The translations under genes and the position numbers were made by a program. DNA of 64,000 bases from Actinomyces slackii (GTDB lineage: Bacteria > Actinomycetota > Actinomycetes > Actinomycetales > Actinomycetaceae). A model generated the notes under the pieces. That model was not told where the DNA came from. It searched no databases and saw only the letters and a program-made list of their open reading frames with translations. Below, one piece after another: positions 9,483-17,437 of this stretch. Positions within the stretch are counted from its first letter, which is position 1. Each line of letters opens with the position of its first letter. The stretch spans positions 682,001 to 746,000 of the forward strand of contig NZ_LR134363.1 of the NCBI RefSeq assembly GCF_900637295.1. The letters run 5' to 3'.

Positions 9483-10186
9483 CCGTTGGCCCCGACGGAC
9501 TGCGTGCCATCCCAGAACATGATCTGGGTGCGGCCGATGGTCAGGGTGTTGCCGTCGACCAGAGTGACGGCGTCGACCCTCTGGCCCTCGACGAAGGTGC
9601 CGTTGGTCGATCCCATATCGGTGGCGATGGTGTTGCCCTGGGCCAGGCGGATCTCCAGGTGGCGCCGGGAGACCCCGGAGTCGTCCACGATGATGTCCGC
9701 CTCGGAGCCGCGGCCGATGACGGTGACCGGGCCGGTCAGCAGGTAGCGCTGGCCGTTGATGTCGACGATCGGGTGGGCGGGGGAGGCGCTGGCCGCGGCG
9801 GCGGGGGCCGCTGAGCCCCGGCGGGTGGAGGACTCGATCTCCACGGCCTGGGCGCCGGGAGCCTCGTTGACGATGAAGGAGACCTCTACCGGACCGACGA
9901 AGGAGTAGCCCTGCTCCGCCGCATAGGTGGTGGCCACCTCCTCCATCTGCCGGATCATCTCGTCCTGGCCCCAGGTGGTGATGCGCTCGATGTTGGCGGG
10001 GGCCAGGTGGATGCGGAAGATATTGGGAACCACGGAGCGGTCGCGCGCGAAGGACGCAGCGCGCTTGTCCATGGTCTCACGGAGCTTCGAGGCGATCTCG
10101 ATGGGCTCGACGTCGTCAGAGAACCGCGACATGGCGCGATTCGTGACGTTCTCGACGCCCTTCTCGAACTTGTCCAAGAATCCCAT
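9479..10186 (-). CDS. fhaA: DUF3662/FHA-domain protein (FhaA-like)
   Basis: First gene of the kinase operon. The start ATG at 10186 (MGFLDKFEKGVENVTNR) is preceded by GGAGGAGGTACTGTCC, a strong ribosome site; the frame extends upstream but crosses the tRNA side and is not needed. The 235-aa protein has an N-terminal DUF3662 domain (about 1-120), an Ala-rich linker, and a C-terminal FHA domain with IGRGSEADI, SRRHLEI and DMGSTNGTF. FhaA binds phosphorylated partners such as the MviN/MurJ complex in mycobacteria. There is no membrane segment. The 237 nt upstream presumably hold the operon promoter, but I see no convincing -10/-35 pair. Confidence 0.94.
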   Translation of the reverse strand: MGFLDKFEKGVENVTNRAMSRFSDDVEPIEIASKLRETMDKRAASFARDRSVVPNIFRIHLAPANIERITTWGQDEMIRQMEEVATTYAAEQGYSFVGPVEVSFIVNEAPGAQAVEIESSTRRGSAAPAAAASASPAHPIVDINGQRYLLTGPVTVIGRGSEADIIVDDSGVSRRHLEIRLAQGNTIATDMGSTNGTFVEGQRVDAVTLVDGNTLTIGRTQIMFWDGTQSVGANG

Positions 10187-10423
10187 GGACAGTACCTCCT
10201 CCAACGTTGCGGTGGCGGCCCACCGGGCCGGGAGATAGGACTGCCCCGTCTCCCCGGGCCTGCGCTCAGGCCACGACCAAGCCCATCGTAACCGTATCGG
10301 GGCCGTTGCTGGGAAGTGAGGGTAGTGGTGTCCGTGGAATCGGCCGTGAGCGGTCTCACGGCGCCGCGACATGAAACGGATTGGACGGGGGAGCTCTCGG
10401 GAGGCTAATGTCATCCTCGCTTC

Positions 10424-10507
10424 GCGCGAGTGGCGGAATTGGTAGACGCGCACGGTTCAGGTCCGTGTGATCTAACGATCATGGGGGTTCGAGTCCCCCC
10501 TCGCGCA
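10424..10507 (+). tRNA. tRNA-Leu (anticodon CAG)
   Basis: 84-nt class II tRNA. Acceptor stem GCGCGAG (10424-10430) pairs with CTCGCGC (10500-10506), with discriminator A10507. Anticodon arm CACGG-TTCAGGT-CCGTG reads CTG codons. A long variable arm (TGATCTAACGATCA) and T-arm GGGGGTTCGAGTCCCCC are present. CCA is not encoded in full, since CCG follows. A tRNA-Leu beside fhaA is a conserved actinobacterial neighbourhood. Confidence 0.97.
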
Positions 10508-10513
10508 CCGGCG

Positions 10514-10545
10514 ACAAGGCCCGGGCCAAACGGTCCGGGCCTTGT
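10514..10545 (+). terminator. Hairpin terminator after tRNA-Leu
   Basis: 14-bp stem with one G-U pair (10514-10527 ACAAGGCCCGGGCC, 10532-10545 GGTCCGGGCCTTGT) and a 4-nt AAAC loop, 7 nt after the tRNA. The last stem bases give a short TTGT tract. Confidence 0.75.
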
Positions 10546-10670
10546 GCTGTCTGTGCTGCCTTCCGGTACCACTGCCGATACCACTGCCGGCCGCCCGGGT
10601 CACTGGCGATACGTTGACGCCACGGCACGCCCGCGACGCCGTCGGCGCGCATCAGCGCGGCGGCGCCCTG

Positions 10671-10967
10671 TCAGCAGCAGCCGGTGGAGATCGACTCCTC
10701 GGCCAGGCGCGAGCGCGCCCGCCAGAACTCCCGCGAGCTCATGGGCGCGCAGCCCGGATGCTCGAGGGCATGCCGGGCCAGGTAGCGCTCGTAGGCGGAC
10801 TCCCCGGTCATGTCCCGCCACAGGCTCCGCATCCGTGCCACCGCCGCCCGCATCCCGCCGCCTGTCGCGGCCGGGGAGCGGGACCCCGCCGCCAGGTGCT
10901 GCGCGTCTCGTGAGCGTCCCATGGGCGAGGCGCGCCCCGTCCTGGCCGTCCTGACCGTCCTGGACAT
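10671..10967 (-). CDS. ybdD: YbdD/YjiX family small protein (CstA partner)
   Basis: 98 aa if started at the ATG at 10967, which overlaps the cstA stop (TGATG). The recognisable domain starts at the later MRSLWRDMTGESAYERY, so a 54-60-aa product is possible. Family features are present: W..MTGESAYERYLARH, the PMSSREFWRAR segment and a C-terminal Cys-Cys. YbdD/YjiX proteins are encoded with CstA-type carriers in enterobacteria and are needed for their activity. The first ~40 residues, Arg/Thr/Ala-rich, look non-conserved. Confidence 0.85.
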   Translation of the reverse strand: MSRTVRTARTGRASPMGRSRDAQHLAAGSRSPAATGGGMRAAVARMRSLWRDMTGESAYERYLARHALEHPGCAPMSSREFWRARSRLAEESISTGCC

Positions 10968-13327
10968 CAGTGACCCGCGTGACTCTGGCGACTGGGGATG
11001 AGGGCCGGATCCCCCACCTGCTCGTACTCGGCCACCACCTTGCGGGCCAGGGGCGAGGCCACCATGGTCTCGGGAGCGAAGAAGTTCGACTCCTGGTAGG
11101 GGTCCTCCGAGGTCGAGGCGTCCCCGGTGCGCAGCACCGAGACCACCCGGATGATGGCGCAGACCATGGTGAAGGCCACCATGAGCAGGAAGACGATCGA
11201 GAGCGTGCCCTGGATGAAGGTGTTGCGCACAATCGCCTCCTGGACGGCGATCTCCTCGGGGTTGCTCAGCGTGGGCAGCAGGGCCCGGGCGTCGCGCCAC
11301 TGCTGCCAGTAGCCGATGCGCGGGTCGGTGGAGAAGATCTTCTGCCAGGAGGCGGTGAAGGTCACCACCGTGTCGAAGACCAGGGGCACCAGCGGGATCC
11401 ACACCCACTTGAGATATCCCTTGCGCACCACCATGACCGTGACCACCAGCAGGGCCACCGCGGCGATGAGCTGATTGGCGATGCCGAACAGCGGGTAGAG
11501 GGTCTGGATGCCGCCGCGCGGATCCGTGACGCCCATGAGAAGGAGGGAGCCCCAGGCGGCCACCACCGCCGCCGTCGTCCCCCAGGCGCCCACCCTCCAG
11601 GAGGGGTCGCGGAAGCGCGGGAAGGCGTTGCCCAGGGCGTCGGAGAGCTGGAAGCGGGCCACGCGGGTCACGGCGTCGACCGCCGAGAGGATGAACAGCG
11701 CCTCGAACATGATGGCGAAGTGGTACCAGAAGCCCATCATGGCCCTGCCCCCGCCGATCTGGTGGAGGATATGAGCCATGCCCACGCTCAGGGTGGGGGC
11801 GCCGCCGGTGCGCGAGACCACCGAAGGCTCCCCGACGTCGTCGGCCAGCTGGTGGAGGGCCTGCTCCCCGGTATAGGTGGTGGGGTTGCCGGCCTTGTCC
11901 CAGGACTCCCAGATCGGGTCCAGGGAGTTGCCGTGGGCGTCGGTCACCTCCAGCTTGCCAACCGCCGCATCAGCGATCTCCTCGGGCGAGGAGGCAGACG
12001 CCACCACCTCCGGCCCGGCCAGCTCCCCCAGGGTGGCGCTGGAGGTGTTCATGGCGAAGTACACCCCCGGGCTCAGGCTCACCGCGGCCGCCAGGGCCAT
12101 GACCGCCACGAAGGACTCCATGAGCATGCCGGCGTAGCCGATCATCCGGGCCTGGGACTCCTTCTCGATCATCTTGGGGCTCGTGCCCGAGGAGACCATG
12201 GAGTGCATGCCGGACAGGGCCCCGCAGGCGATGGTGATGAACAGGAAGGGGAAGAGCGTGCCGGCGAAGACCGGGCCCTCGGTGTTGGAGGCGAACTCCG
12301 AGACGGCGGCCACCTCCACCAGGGGGCGCACGATGATGATGCCGGCGGCCAGGACCAGGATCGTGCCCACCTTCATGAAGGTCGACAGGTAGTCGCGAGG
12401 CGTCAGCAGCACCCAGACCGGAAGGACCGCCGCCAGGAAGCCGTAGATGATCATCGCCCACACCAGGGCCGTGGGGGACAGGTGCAGGTGCTCGCCGAAG
12501 GAGGACTCGGCCACCCAGCGCCCGCCGATGATGACGGCGATCAGCACGATGAATCCGGCCACCGAGACCTGGGTGATCCGGCCGGGCTGGACATAGCGCA
12601 GCCACAGGCCCATGCCCACGGCGATCGGGATGGTGCAGCCCACCGAGAACACGCCCCACGGCGACTCGGCCAGGGCGTTGACGCAGACCATCGCCAGGAC
12701 GGCCAGGACGATCATGAGCATGACGAACACGACGATGGTCGCCACCGTCCCGCCGACCCTGCCGATCTCATCAGTGGCCATCTGTCCCAGGGAGCGGCCG
12801 CCGCGGCGCATGGAGAAGAACAGGACGAGCATGTCCTGGACCGCCCCGGCCACGAGCACGCCCAGGATGATCCACAGGGTGCCGGGCAGGTAGCCCATCT
12901 GCGCGGCCAGGACCGGGCCCACCAGGGGGCCGGCGCCGGCGATCGCCGCGAAGTGGTGGCCGTAGAGGACCACGCGGTGAGTGGGGTCGAAGTCGCGGCC
13001 GTTGTTGATGCGCTCGGCCGGAGTGGCGTTGGTGTCATCGGGGCGCATGATGCGGCGCTGGATGTACAGCGCGTAGAAGCGGTAGCCGATGGCGTAGGTG
13101 CACACGGCGGTGACCACGAACCAGATCGTGTTGACCTGCTCCCCGCGCCAGACGGCCAGCATCCACCAGCCCAGCACCCCCAGGGCGGTGATCACCGCCC
13201 ATGCGGCGATTTTCTTCGGCGTCCAGGAGTTGTCAGGGCGGATCCCCACTGGCACCCCCTGTTTGTTGCGGATGATCCGCGCCTCTTCCTCGGCGGTGTA
13301 TTCGGGCAGTTCTGTGTGCGTGGGCAT
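10967..13327 (-). CDS. cstA: CstA-family carbon starvation carrier (pyruvate/peptide uptake)
   Basis: 786-aa polytopic carrier with about 16-18 membrane segments. I chose ATG 13327 (MPTHTELPEYTAEEEARII); the upstream in-frame GTG adds 20 unlikely residues. Family regions include the N-terminal motif RDFDPTHRVVLYGHHFAAIAGAGPLVGP, GCGALSGMHSMVSSGTSPK mid-protein, and the LFGIANQLIAA segment near the end. CstA and BtsT import pyruvate or peptides during starvation. Coupled to the downstream ybdD partner. No CRP-like site was identified with confidence. Confidence 0.95.
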   Translation of the reverse strand: MPTHTELPEYTAEEEARIIRNKQGVPVGIRPDNSWTPKKIAAWAVITALGVLGWWMLAVWRGEQVNTIWFVVTAVCTYAIGYRFYALYIQRRIMRPDDTNATPAERINNGRDFDPTHRVVLYGHHFAAIAGAGPLVGPVLAAQMGYLPGTLWIILGVLVAGAVQDMLVLFFSMRRGGRSLGQMATDEIGRVGGTVATIVVFVMLMIVLAVLAMVCVNALAESPWGVFSVGCTIPIAVGMGLWLRYVQPGRITQVSVAGFIVLIAVIIGGRWVAESSFGEHLHLSPTALVWAMIIYGFLAAVLPVWVLLTPRDYLSTFMKVGTILVLAAGIIIVRPLVEVAAVSEFASNTEGPVFAGTLFPFLFITIACGALSGMHSMVSSGTSPKMIEKESQARMIGYAGMLMESFVAVMALAAAVSLSPGVYFAMNTSSATLGELAGPEVVASASSPEEIADAAVGKLEVTDAHGNSLDPIWESWDKAGNPTTYTGEQALHQLADDVGEPSVVSRTGGAPTLSVGMAHILHQIGGGRAMMGFWYHFAIMFEALFILSAVDAVTRVARFQLSDALGNAFPRFRDPSWRVGAWGTTAAVVAAWGSLLLMGVTDPRGGIQTLYPLFGIANQLIAAVALLVVTVMVVRKGYLKWVWIPLVPLVFDTVVTFTASWQKIFSTDPRIGYWQQWRDARALLPTLSNPEEIAVQEAIVRNTFIQGTLSIVFLLMVAFTMVCAIIRVVSVLRTGDASTSEDPYQESNFFAPETMVASPLARKVVAEYEQVGDPALIPSRQSHAGH

Positions 13328-13467
13328 GGGGACCGTCCTCGGCGTTGAGAGACGGGTCGGGTGGATAACCCGGCCCGATTGCCCCACTAGACTAGACCCG
13401 CGCGCCTCCGTGGGTAAGGACCCCGGGGCGGATCCTGGGCGCCTGTCGTCCTTAGGCGGCTATCAGG

Positions 13468-14769
13468 CTATCGGCCCTCGCGCGCGCCCCGGCGGGGCCG
13501 GGGCCCGGTGGGGCGCGCCATGAGCGCCGCCGCCTCCTGGGCGTAGGGGAAGCTCCCGGGACGGTAGTTGCAGGAGGCGTCCTCGGCGTGCAGGTCGCCA
13601 GTCATGTTGTAGGCCCGGGCACGGCTGCCCCCGCAGACGGACCTGTACTCGCAGGCCCCGCAGCGCCCCTTGAGCAGCTCGGGGTCGCGCACCCCGGTGA
13701 AGACCTCGGAGCTGCGGTAGATCTGGGTCAGGGAGGAGTCGCGCACATTCCCGGCGCTCTTCTCCAGGAAGCCCGAGGGCGTGACCTCCCCGGTGTGGGA
13801 GACGAACACGAAGCCGCTGCCGGAGCTGACGGTGATCGGCAGCCGACGACGGCGCTGCCCGGCATCCAGCCCGAGCTCGGCGATGCGCCCCCGCAGCTCG
13901 CGGTACAGCGGGCCGTAGCCCATGACGCGCATCATCTCCTCGCCGACGATGCCGCGCTCGGCGAGCACCTGGCGCTGCAAGCACACCCGCCTGAAGTGGT
14001 GGCCCTCCGTGGTGCGCACCGGGACGGTCTCGCCCATGTCGTAGAAGGCGCCCAGGACGTCCTCGACCTCGTCGGCGTCCAGGGCCCCCAGATCCACGCC
14101 GCGCCCGGTGGGCACCAGGAGGAATCCCGACCAGGTCATGGCCCCGTGCTCGCGCACGAGGGCGGCGATATCCGGCAGCTCGTGGACATTGTGGCGGGCC
14201 ACCACCGAGTTGATCTGGACGCGCATGCCCAGCTCGCGGGCCGCCCGCCAGCCGGCGATCGTGCGGTCGAAGGTCCGCTCCAGCCCGCGGAAGGCGTCAT
14301 GGGTGGCGGCCGTGGCGCCGTCGATGGACAGGGAGATGACATTGACCCCCGCCTCCTGGAGCTCGGCCAGGGCCTCCTTGGTGAGCCTGTCCGTTCCCGA
14401 GGGCGACAGAGCCACATGCAGCCCCAGGCCCGTGCCGTAGGCGGCCAGCTCGGCCAGGTCGGGGCGCTCGAAGCAGTCGCCCCCGGTGATGATGAAGATG
14501 ACCGCGGGCTGGCCGAAGGAGGCGGCCTCATCCATGAGCGACTTGGCCTCCTCCAAGGACAGCTCGGCGGGACTGCGCAGGGGAACGGCCTCGGCCCGGC
14601 AGTGGCGGCAGGCCAGGGCGCAGGCGCGGGTCGCCTCCCAGGTCACCAGCATCGGGCGCTGGGCGGGGTCGTGGCGCTGCATCCGCACCGGTCGGGCGGG
14701 GCGGGCAGCGGGCGCTTGGGCAGGGCCGGCCCCCGGTGATGCGGGCTGCGCGGTGGTCACGATGACCAT
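13468..14769 (-). CDS. Radical SAM/SPASM protein (AhbC/AhbD-like, TIGR04053-like)
   Basis: 433 aa. The radical SAM cluster motif is CALACRHC (CxxxCxxC, about residues 50-57), followed by the SAM-binding region IITGGD in place of the usual GGEP. The C-terminal SPASM region has cysteines spaced as in CGACEYRSVCGG, with a last Cys in EDASCNY, so it can hold auxiliary Fe-S clusters. Overall it resembles the haem-biosynthesis-like group that includes AhbC/AhbD and the actinobacterial TIGR04053 set. No precursor peptide or haem gene lies beside it, so the substrate is unknown. ATG start with an Ala/Pro-rich non-conserved N-terminus of ~35 residues. Confidence 0.85.
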   Translation of the reverse strand: MVIVTTAQPASPGAGPAQAPAARPARPVRMQRHDPAQRPMLVTWEATRACALACRHCRAEAVPLRSPAELSLEEAKSLMDEAASFGQPAVIFIITGGDCFERPDLAELAAYGTGLGLHVALSPSGTDRLTKEALAELQEAGVNVISLSIDGATAATHDAFRGLERTFDRTIAGWRAARELGMRVQINSVVARHNVHELPDIAALVREHGAMTWSGFLLVPTGRGVDLGALDADEVEDVLGAFYDMGETVPVRTTEGHHFRRVCLQRQVLAERGIVGEEMMRVMGYGPLYRELRGRIAELGLDAGQRRRRLPITVSSGSGFVFVSHTGEVTPSGFLEKSAGNVRDSSLTQIYRSSEVFTGVRDPELLKGRCGACEYRSVCGGSRARAYNMTGDLHAEDASCNYRPGSFPYAQEAAALMARPTGPRPRRGAREGR

Positions 14770-14829
14770 GCTAAAGGGCCATCACCGGGAGAGTCCGGAC
14801 GGCCGCCCCGCCACGATGCGGCGCAGGGC

Positions 14830-15441
14830 TCAGGCTCGCCCCTGCGCCAGGGACTCCGGGGTGATGACCGGCAGGACCGACCAGGGGAAGTTGATCCACT
14901 TGTCGGTCTCCCGCCAGCAGTAGTCGGGCGTGAACACCGAGCGGGGCTTGCGGTAGATGACGGCGCTGCGGGCCTCGACATGCACCGTCTGGCCGCCCAG
15001 GTCCAGGCCCTCGTGGGCGAGCAGCTCCATGACCATCCGCAGGGTCTTGCCGGAGTCGGCGACGTCGTCGACCACCAGGACCTTCTTGCCGGGAAGCTCC
15101 GAGGCGTCCATGAGCGGCGGCAGGATGACCGGCTCCTCCAGGGTCTGGCCCACGCCGGTGTAGAACTCCACGTTCATGGCGCCCATGGCCTTGATGCCGA
15201 TCGCGTAGCCGAGGGCGCCGGCGGGGATGAGGCCGCCGCGGGCGATGGCGATGATGAGATCGGGCATCCAGCCCGAGGCGACGATCTGGGCGGCCAGCTC
15301 GCGCTCAGCCCGCCCGAAGAGCTCCCAGGTGAGGTTCTCGCGCTCGGGATCGGCCGCGGTGGCGGCACCATCATCGAAGGGGGTCGTGGTGTGGGGCGTG
15401 CTGGGGGCGCTGGCGGCGTCGGCGGTGCTCACCCGTGACAT
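14830..15441 (-). CDS. Purine-type phosphoribosyltransferase
   Basis: 203-aa type I phosphoribosyltransferase. The PRPP loop VLVVDDVADSGKT is intact and the flexible-loop region with IAIARGGLIPAGALGYAIGI is visible. It probably converts hypoxanthine, guanine or xanthine plus PRPP to the nucleotide (Gpt/Hpt group). The start at 15441 (MSRVSTADAASAP) gives ~35 non-conserved N-terminal residues, and the frame extends further upstream without support. Divergent from the small gene at 15508 across 66 nt. Exact base specificity cannot be read from the sequence. Confidence 0.88.
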   Translation of the reverse strand: MSRVSTADAASAPSTPHTTTPFDDGAATAADPERENLTWELFGRAERELAAQIVASGWMPDLIIAIARGGLIPAGALGYAIGIKAMGAMNVEFYTGVGQTLEEPVILPPLMDASELPGKKVLVVDDVADSGKTLRMVMELLAHEGLDLGGQTVHVEARSAVIYRKPRSVFTPDYCWRETDKWINFPWSVLPVITPESLAQGRA

Positions 15442-15507
15442 GCTAGCCGCCCGATGGAGGATGGCGCCGCCGTCGACCGGCGGGGCGGCCCTGACTAGCA
15501 TGACGGC

Positions 15508-15813
15508 ATGCTCATTGCCTTCTCCGTCTCCCCGGTGACATCCCAGACCCCCGACGGATCGCTGAGCGAGGCCGTGGCGCGCGCCGTGAGAGTGGTGCGC
15601 GACTCCGGGCTGCCCAGCCAGACCACCGCCATGTTCACCACCATCGAGGGTGAGTGGGACGAGTGCATGGCCGTGGTCAAGGACGCCTGCCAGGCCGTGG
15701 CCGAGGTCAGCCCGCGTGTCTCCCTGGTCCTCAAGGCGGATATCCGCCCCGGCTGGAGCGGCCAGATGGAGGCCAAGGTCCAGCGCGTCGAGGACCACCT
15801 GCGCCAGGGCTGA
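15508..15813 (+). CDS. MTH1187/YkoF-type thiamine-binding protein
   Basis: 101-aa protein starting MLIAFSVSPV. It fits the small DUF77 (MTH1187/YqgV) family, one ferredoxin-like beta-alpha-beta domain that binds thiamine-like ligands in some members. Conserved features seen are the N-terminal FSVSP strand, TAMFTTIEGEWDE, and the C-terminal KADIRPG segment with a helix. Cytosolic. Monocistronic, facing away from the phosphoribosyltransferase and converging on mtnN. Confidence 0.85.
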   Translation: MLIAFSVSPVTSQTPDGSLSEAVARAVRVVRDSGLPSQTTAMFTTIEGEWDECMAVVKDACQAVAEVSPRVSLVLKADIRPGWSGQMEAKVQRVEDHLRQG

Positions 15814-15831
15814 GCAGGCGCCTGAGACGAC

Positions 15832-16548
15832 TCAGCCCAGCAGCGCCAGGACCGCGGCGGCACTGCGCGCAGCCGCCACCTCGGCGCCGATGTGGAAGTC
15901 CTGCCCCGCCTCGGGCCCGCACAGGTCGGAGACTCCGCGCACCGAGATGAAGGGCAGGCCCGCGCTCGCGGCCACCTGCGCCAGGGCGGTGGACTCCATA
16001 TCCGTGCTGACCGCCTCGGGGAAGGCCCGGCGGATATCAGCGACCGTGGCCGCCGTGACGAAGGAGTTTCCCGCCAGCATCTGCCCGGTGCGCAGGGAGG
16101 CCGCATGGGTGTCCAGGGCCGGGCCCGCCAGGGCGAGTCGCTCCAGCAGGCCCGCGTCGGCCTCGAAGGCCACGGGCTGCCCCGGGATCTGCCCGCGCGC
16201 GTAGCCGAAGGCCGTGGCATCGGCGTCGGCATAGGCCAGGTGGGTCGAGGCGCACACATCGCCGACCTCCACCTGGCGACCCAGCCCCCCGGCCGTTCCC
16301 GCCGAGACGACGGCCCCCGGGGTCACCCGCCCCAGCGTCCCGGCCAGGGCGCTGGCCGCGGCCACCAGTCCGATCCCACTGCGGATGAGGATCAGCTCGC
16401 GCCCGCCCAGATCCAGGCTCCAGGCCCGAGCACCCGGCAGGTCCAGGTCGCCGTCGCGCCGGGGCAGCGCCTCCAGGAAGGGGGCCGCCTCCACGTCCAT
16501 GGCGACCGAGACGATGACAGGTGAGGAGGTCGATAGCATCCGGCTCAC
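15832..16548 (-). CDS. mtnN: 5-prime-methylthioadenosine/S-adenosylhomocysteine nucleosidase
   Basis: Hydrolyses MTA and SAH to adenine plus the thioribose, giving the substrate of LuxS. The 238-aa protein has the family motifs GIGLVAAA, SAGTAGGLG, the ribose-binding STDMESTALAQVA (Glu of DMES) and VRGVSDL with the catalytic Asp. Its ATG overlaps the tetR stop (ATGA), which is unusual for this housekeeping gene. Bases 16480-16529, coding residues near the start, recur beside the luxS cluster at 22081-22140. The gene was probably once next to luxS, and the first seven codons may have been rewritten at the junction. Confidence 0.93.
   Translation of the reverse strand: MSRMLSTSSPVIVSVAMDVEAAPFLEALPRRDGDLDLPGARAWSLDLGGRELILIRSGIGLVAAASALAGTLGRVTPGAVVSAGTAGGLGRQVEVGDVCASTHLAYADADATAFGYARGQIPGQPVAFEADAGLLERLALAGPALDTHAASLRTGQMLAGNSFVTAATVADIRRAFPEAVSTDMESTALAQVAASAGLPFISVRGVSDLCGPEAGQDFHIGAEVAAARSAAAVLALLG
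16480..16529 (-). repeat. Left copy of the mtnN-derived direct repeat flanking the export cassette
   Basis: 50 bp inside the mtnN 5-prime end. It matches 22081-22140 at 48 of 50 positions, apart from a 10-bp tandem duplication (GTCCATGGCG) in the other copy. The two copies lie in the same orientation about 5.6 kb apart and bracket tetR, the MMPL gene and the YhgE/Pip gene. Confidence 0.9.
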
Positions 16549-17300
16549 CGCTCCTTCTCATCGGTCCTCGCGCGGCGAGACCAGCTATTCAGTGCTCTTG
16601 TCACGCGTTGCGCATCCTCGGGCCTGGGCTCGCCCTGGATCGGTTCGCTCAGACCGATGATCACCGCTTCGACCACGTGACGCAGGAGCACGCGCGGGTC
16701 GCTGTCGTCGGCGCCCTGGCAGGCGTGATCACTCTCCGAGGCGATGGAGTCGAGGAAGAAGGCTGCCAGCACATCCGCCAGGGTCTCGGGCGAGACCCTG
16801 GGGTGACGCCCCATCCGGGCGAGCGCGTCCTGCACGGTCCCCGCCACCAGCGAGGAGAACTGCTCGCGGCGCGCCACCGGGATCTCCTCAGCCTCGGGGC
16901 TGCGCATGCGATAGAGCCGATACTCGGTGGTCAGGATGTACATGGTGCGGCCCTCGGGCCGGATGGCGTCGAGCACCTCCATGAGCGTGTCCACGCTGGG
17001 AGGGCCCTCGATGGCCTCCACCGCCTCGCGCAACTGGTGGGCCAGGAACTCGGCCCGTGCCACGATCGCCTCGCGCAGGACCTCCTCGACCGAGGAGTAG
17101 TTCGAGTAGAAGGCGCCTCGTGTAAAGCCCGCCTTCTTGACGATGTCGTCGATCCGAGTGCTGGCGATGCCCTTGGACGCGACGACGTCGGCCGCGGCCT
17201 CGACCAGCCGGGCGCGCGTGTTCTCCCGCTTGCGCAGGCTGCGCTCGCGGCTCCGGCCGGCGGCGCGGGCGCGTGTGGGGGAGGCGGTGGAAGGGCACAT
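16545..17300 (-). CDS. TetR-family regulator of the MMPL export cassette
   Basis: 251 aa from ATG 17300 (MCPSTASPTRAR), preceded by GGAGG; an alternative ATG at 17360 adds 20 residues. The N-terminal helix-turn-helix is typical (RARLVEAAADVVASKG, IDDIVKKAGFTRGAFYSNYSS, VEEVLREAI). The C-terminal ligand domain is about 170 residues with a poorly conserved TetR_C pattern. It is divergent from the MMPL gene over 137 nt and so probably represses it and itself. Its stop overlaps the mtnN start. Confidence 0.9.
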   Translation of the reverse strand: MCPSTASPTRARAAGRSRERSLRKRENTRARLVEAAADVVASKGIASTRIDDIVKKAGFTRGAFYSNYSSVEEVLREAIVARAEFLAHQLREAVEAIEGPPSVDTLMEVLDAIRPEGRTMYILTTEYRLYRMRSPEAEEIPVARREQFSSLVAGTVQDALARMGRHPRVSPETLADVLAAFFLDSIASESDHACQGADDSDPRVLLRHVVEAVIIGLSEPIQGEPRPEDAQRVTRALNSWSRRARTDEKER

Positions 17301-17374
17301 GAGGCCTCCAAGGGTACGCCGGTGCACGGGTCTGGACGACTGAGCAGTGACAGGGAGCACAGGGTCGCACGTTT

Positions 17375-17411
17375 CGATACGTTACCGTACTGAATACACT
17401 CACGTACTGAA
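17375..17411. promoter_or_regulatory. Candidate TetR operators in the divergent tetR/MMPL region
   Basis: Two direct copies of CGTACTGAA (17386-17394 and 17403-17411) lie 17 nt apart, next to the inverted element TACG-TTAC-CGTA. They sit between the two divergent starts, where a repressor of this cassette should bind. Sequence pattern only. Confidence 0.4.
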
Positions 17412-17437
17412 ATTGATCCCGACGGAAAGCGCTGCTC

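Noticed and set aside
10970-13348. 792-codon open frame on the plus strand, antisense to cstA
   Set aside because: A GC-bias shadow: low-complexity Gly/His/Arg/Asp translation, no ribosome site, and fully overlapped by an unmistakable membrane-carrier gene.
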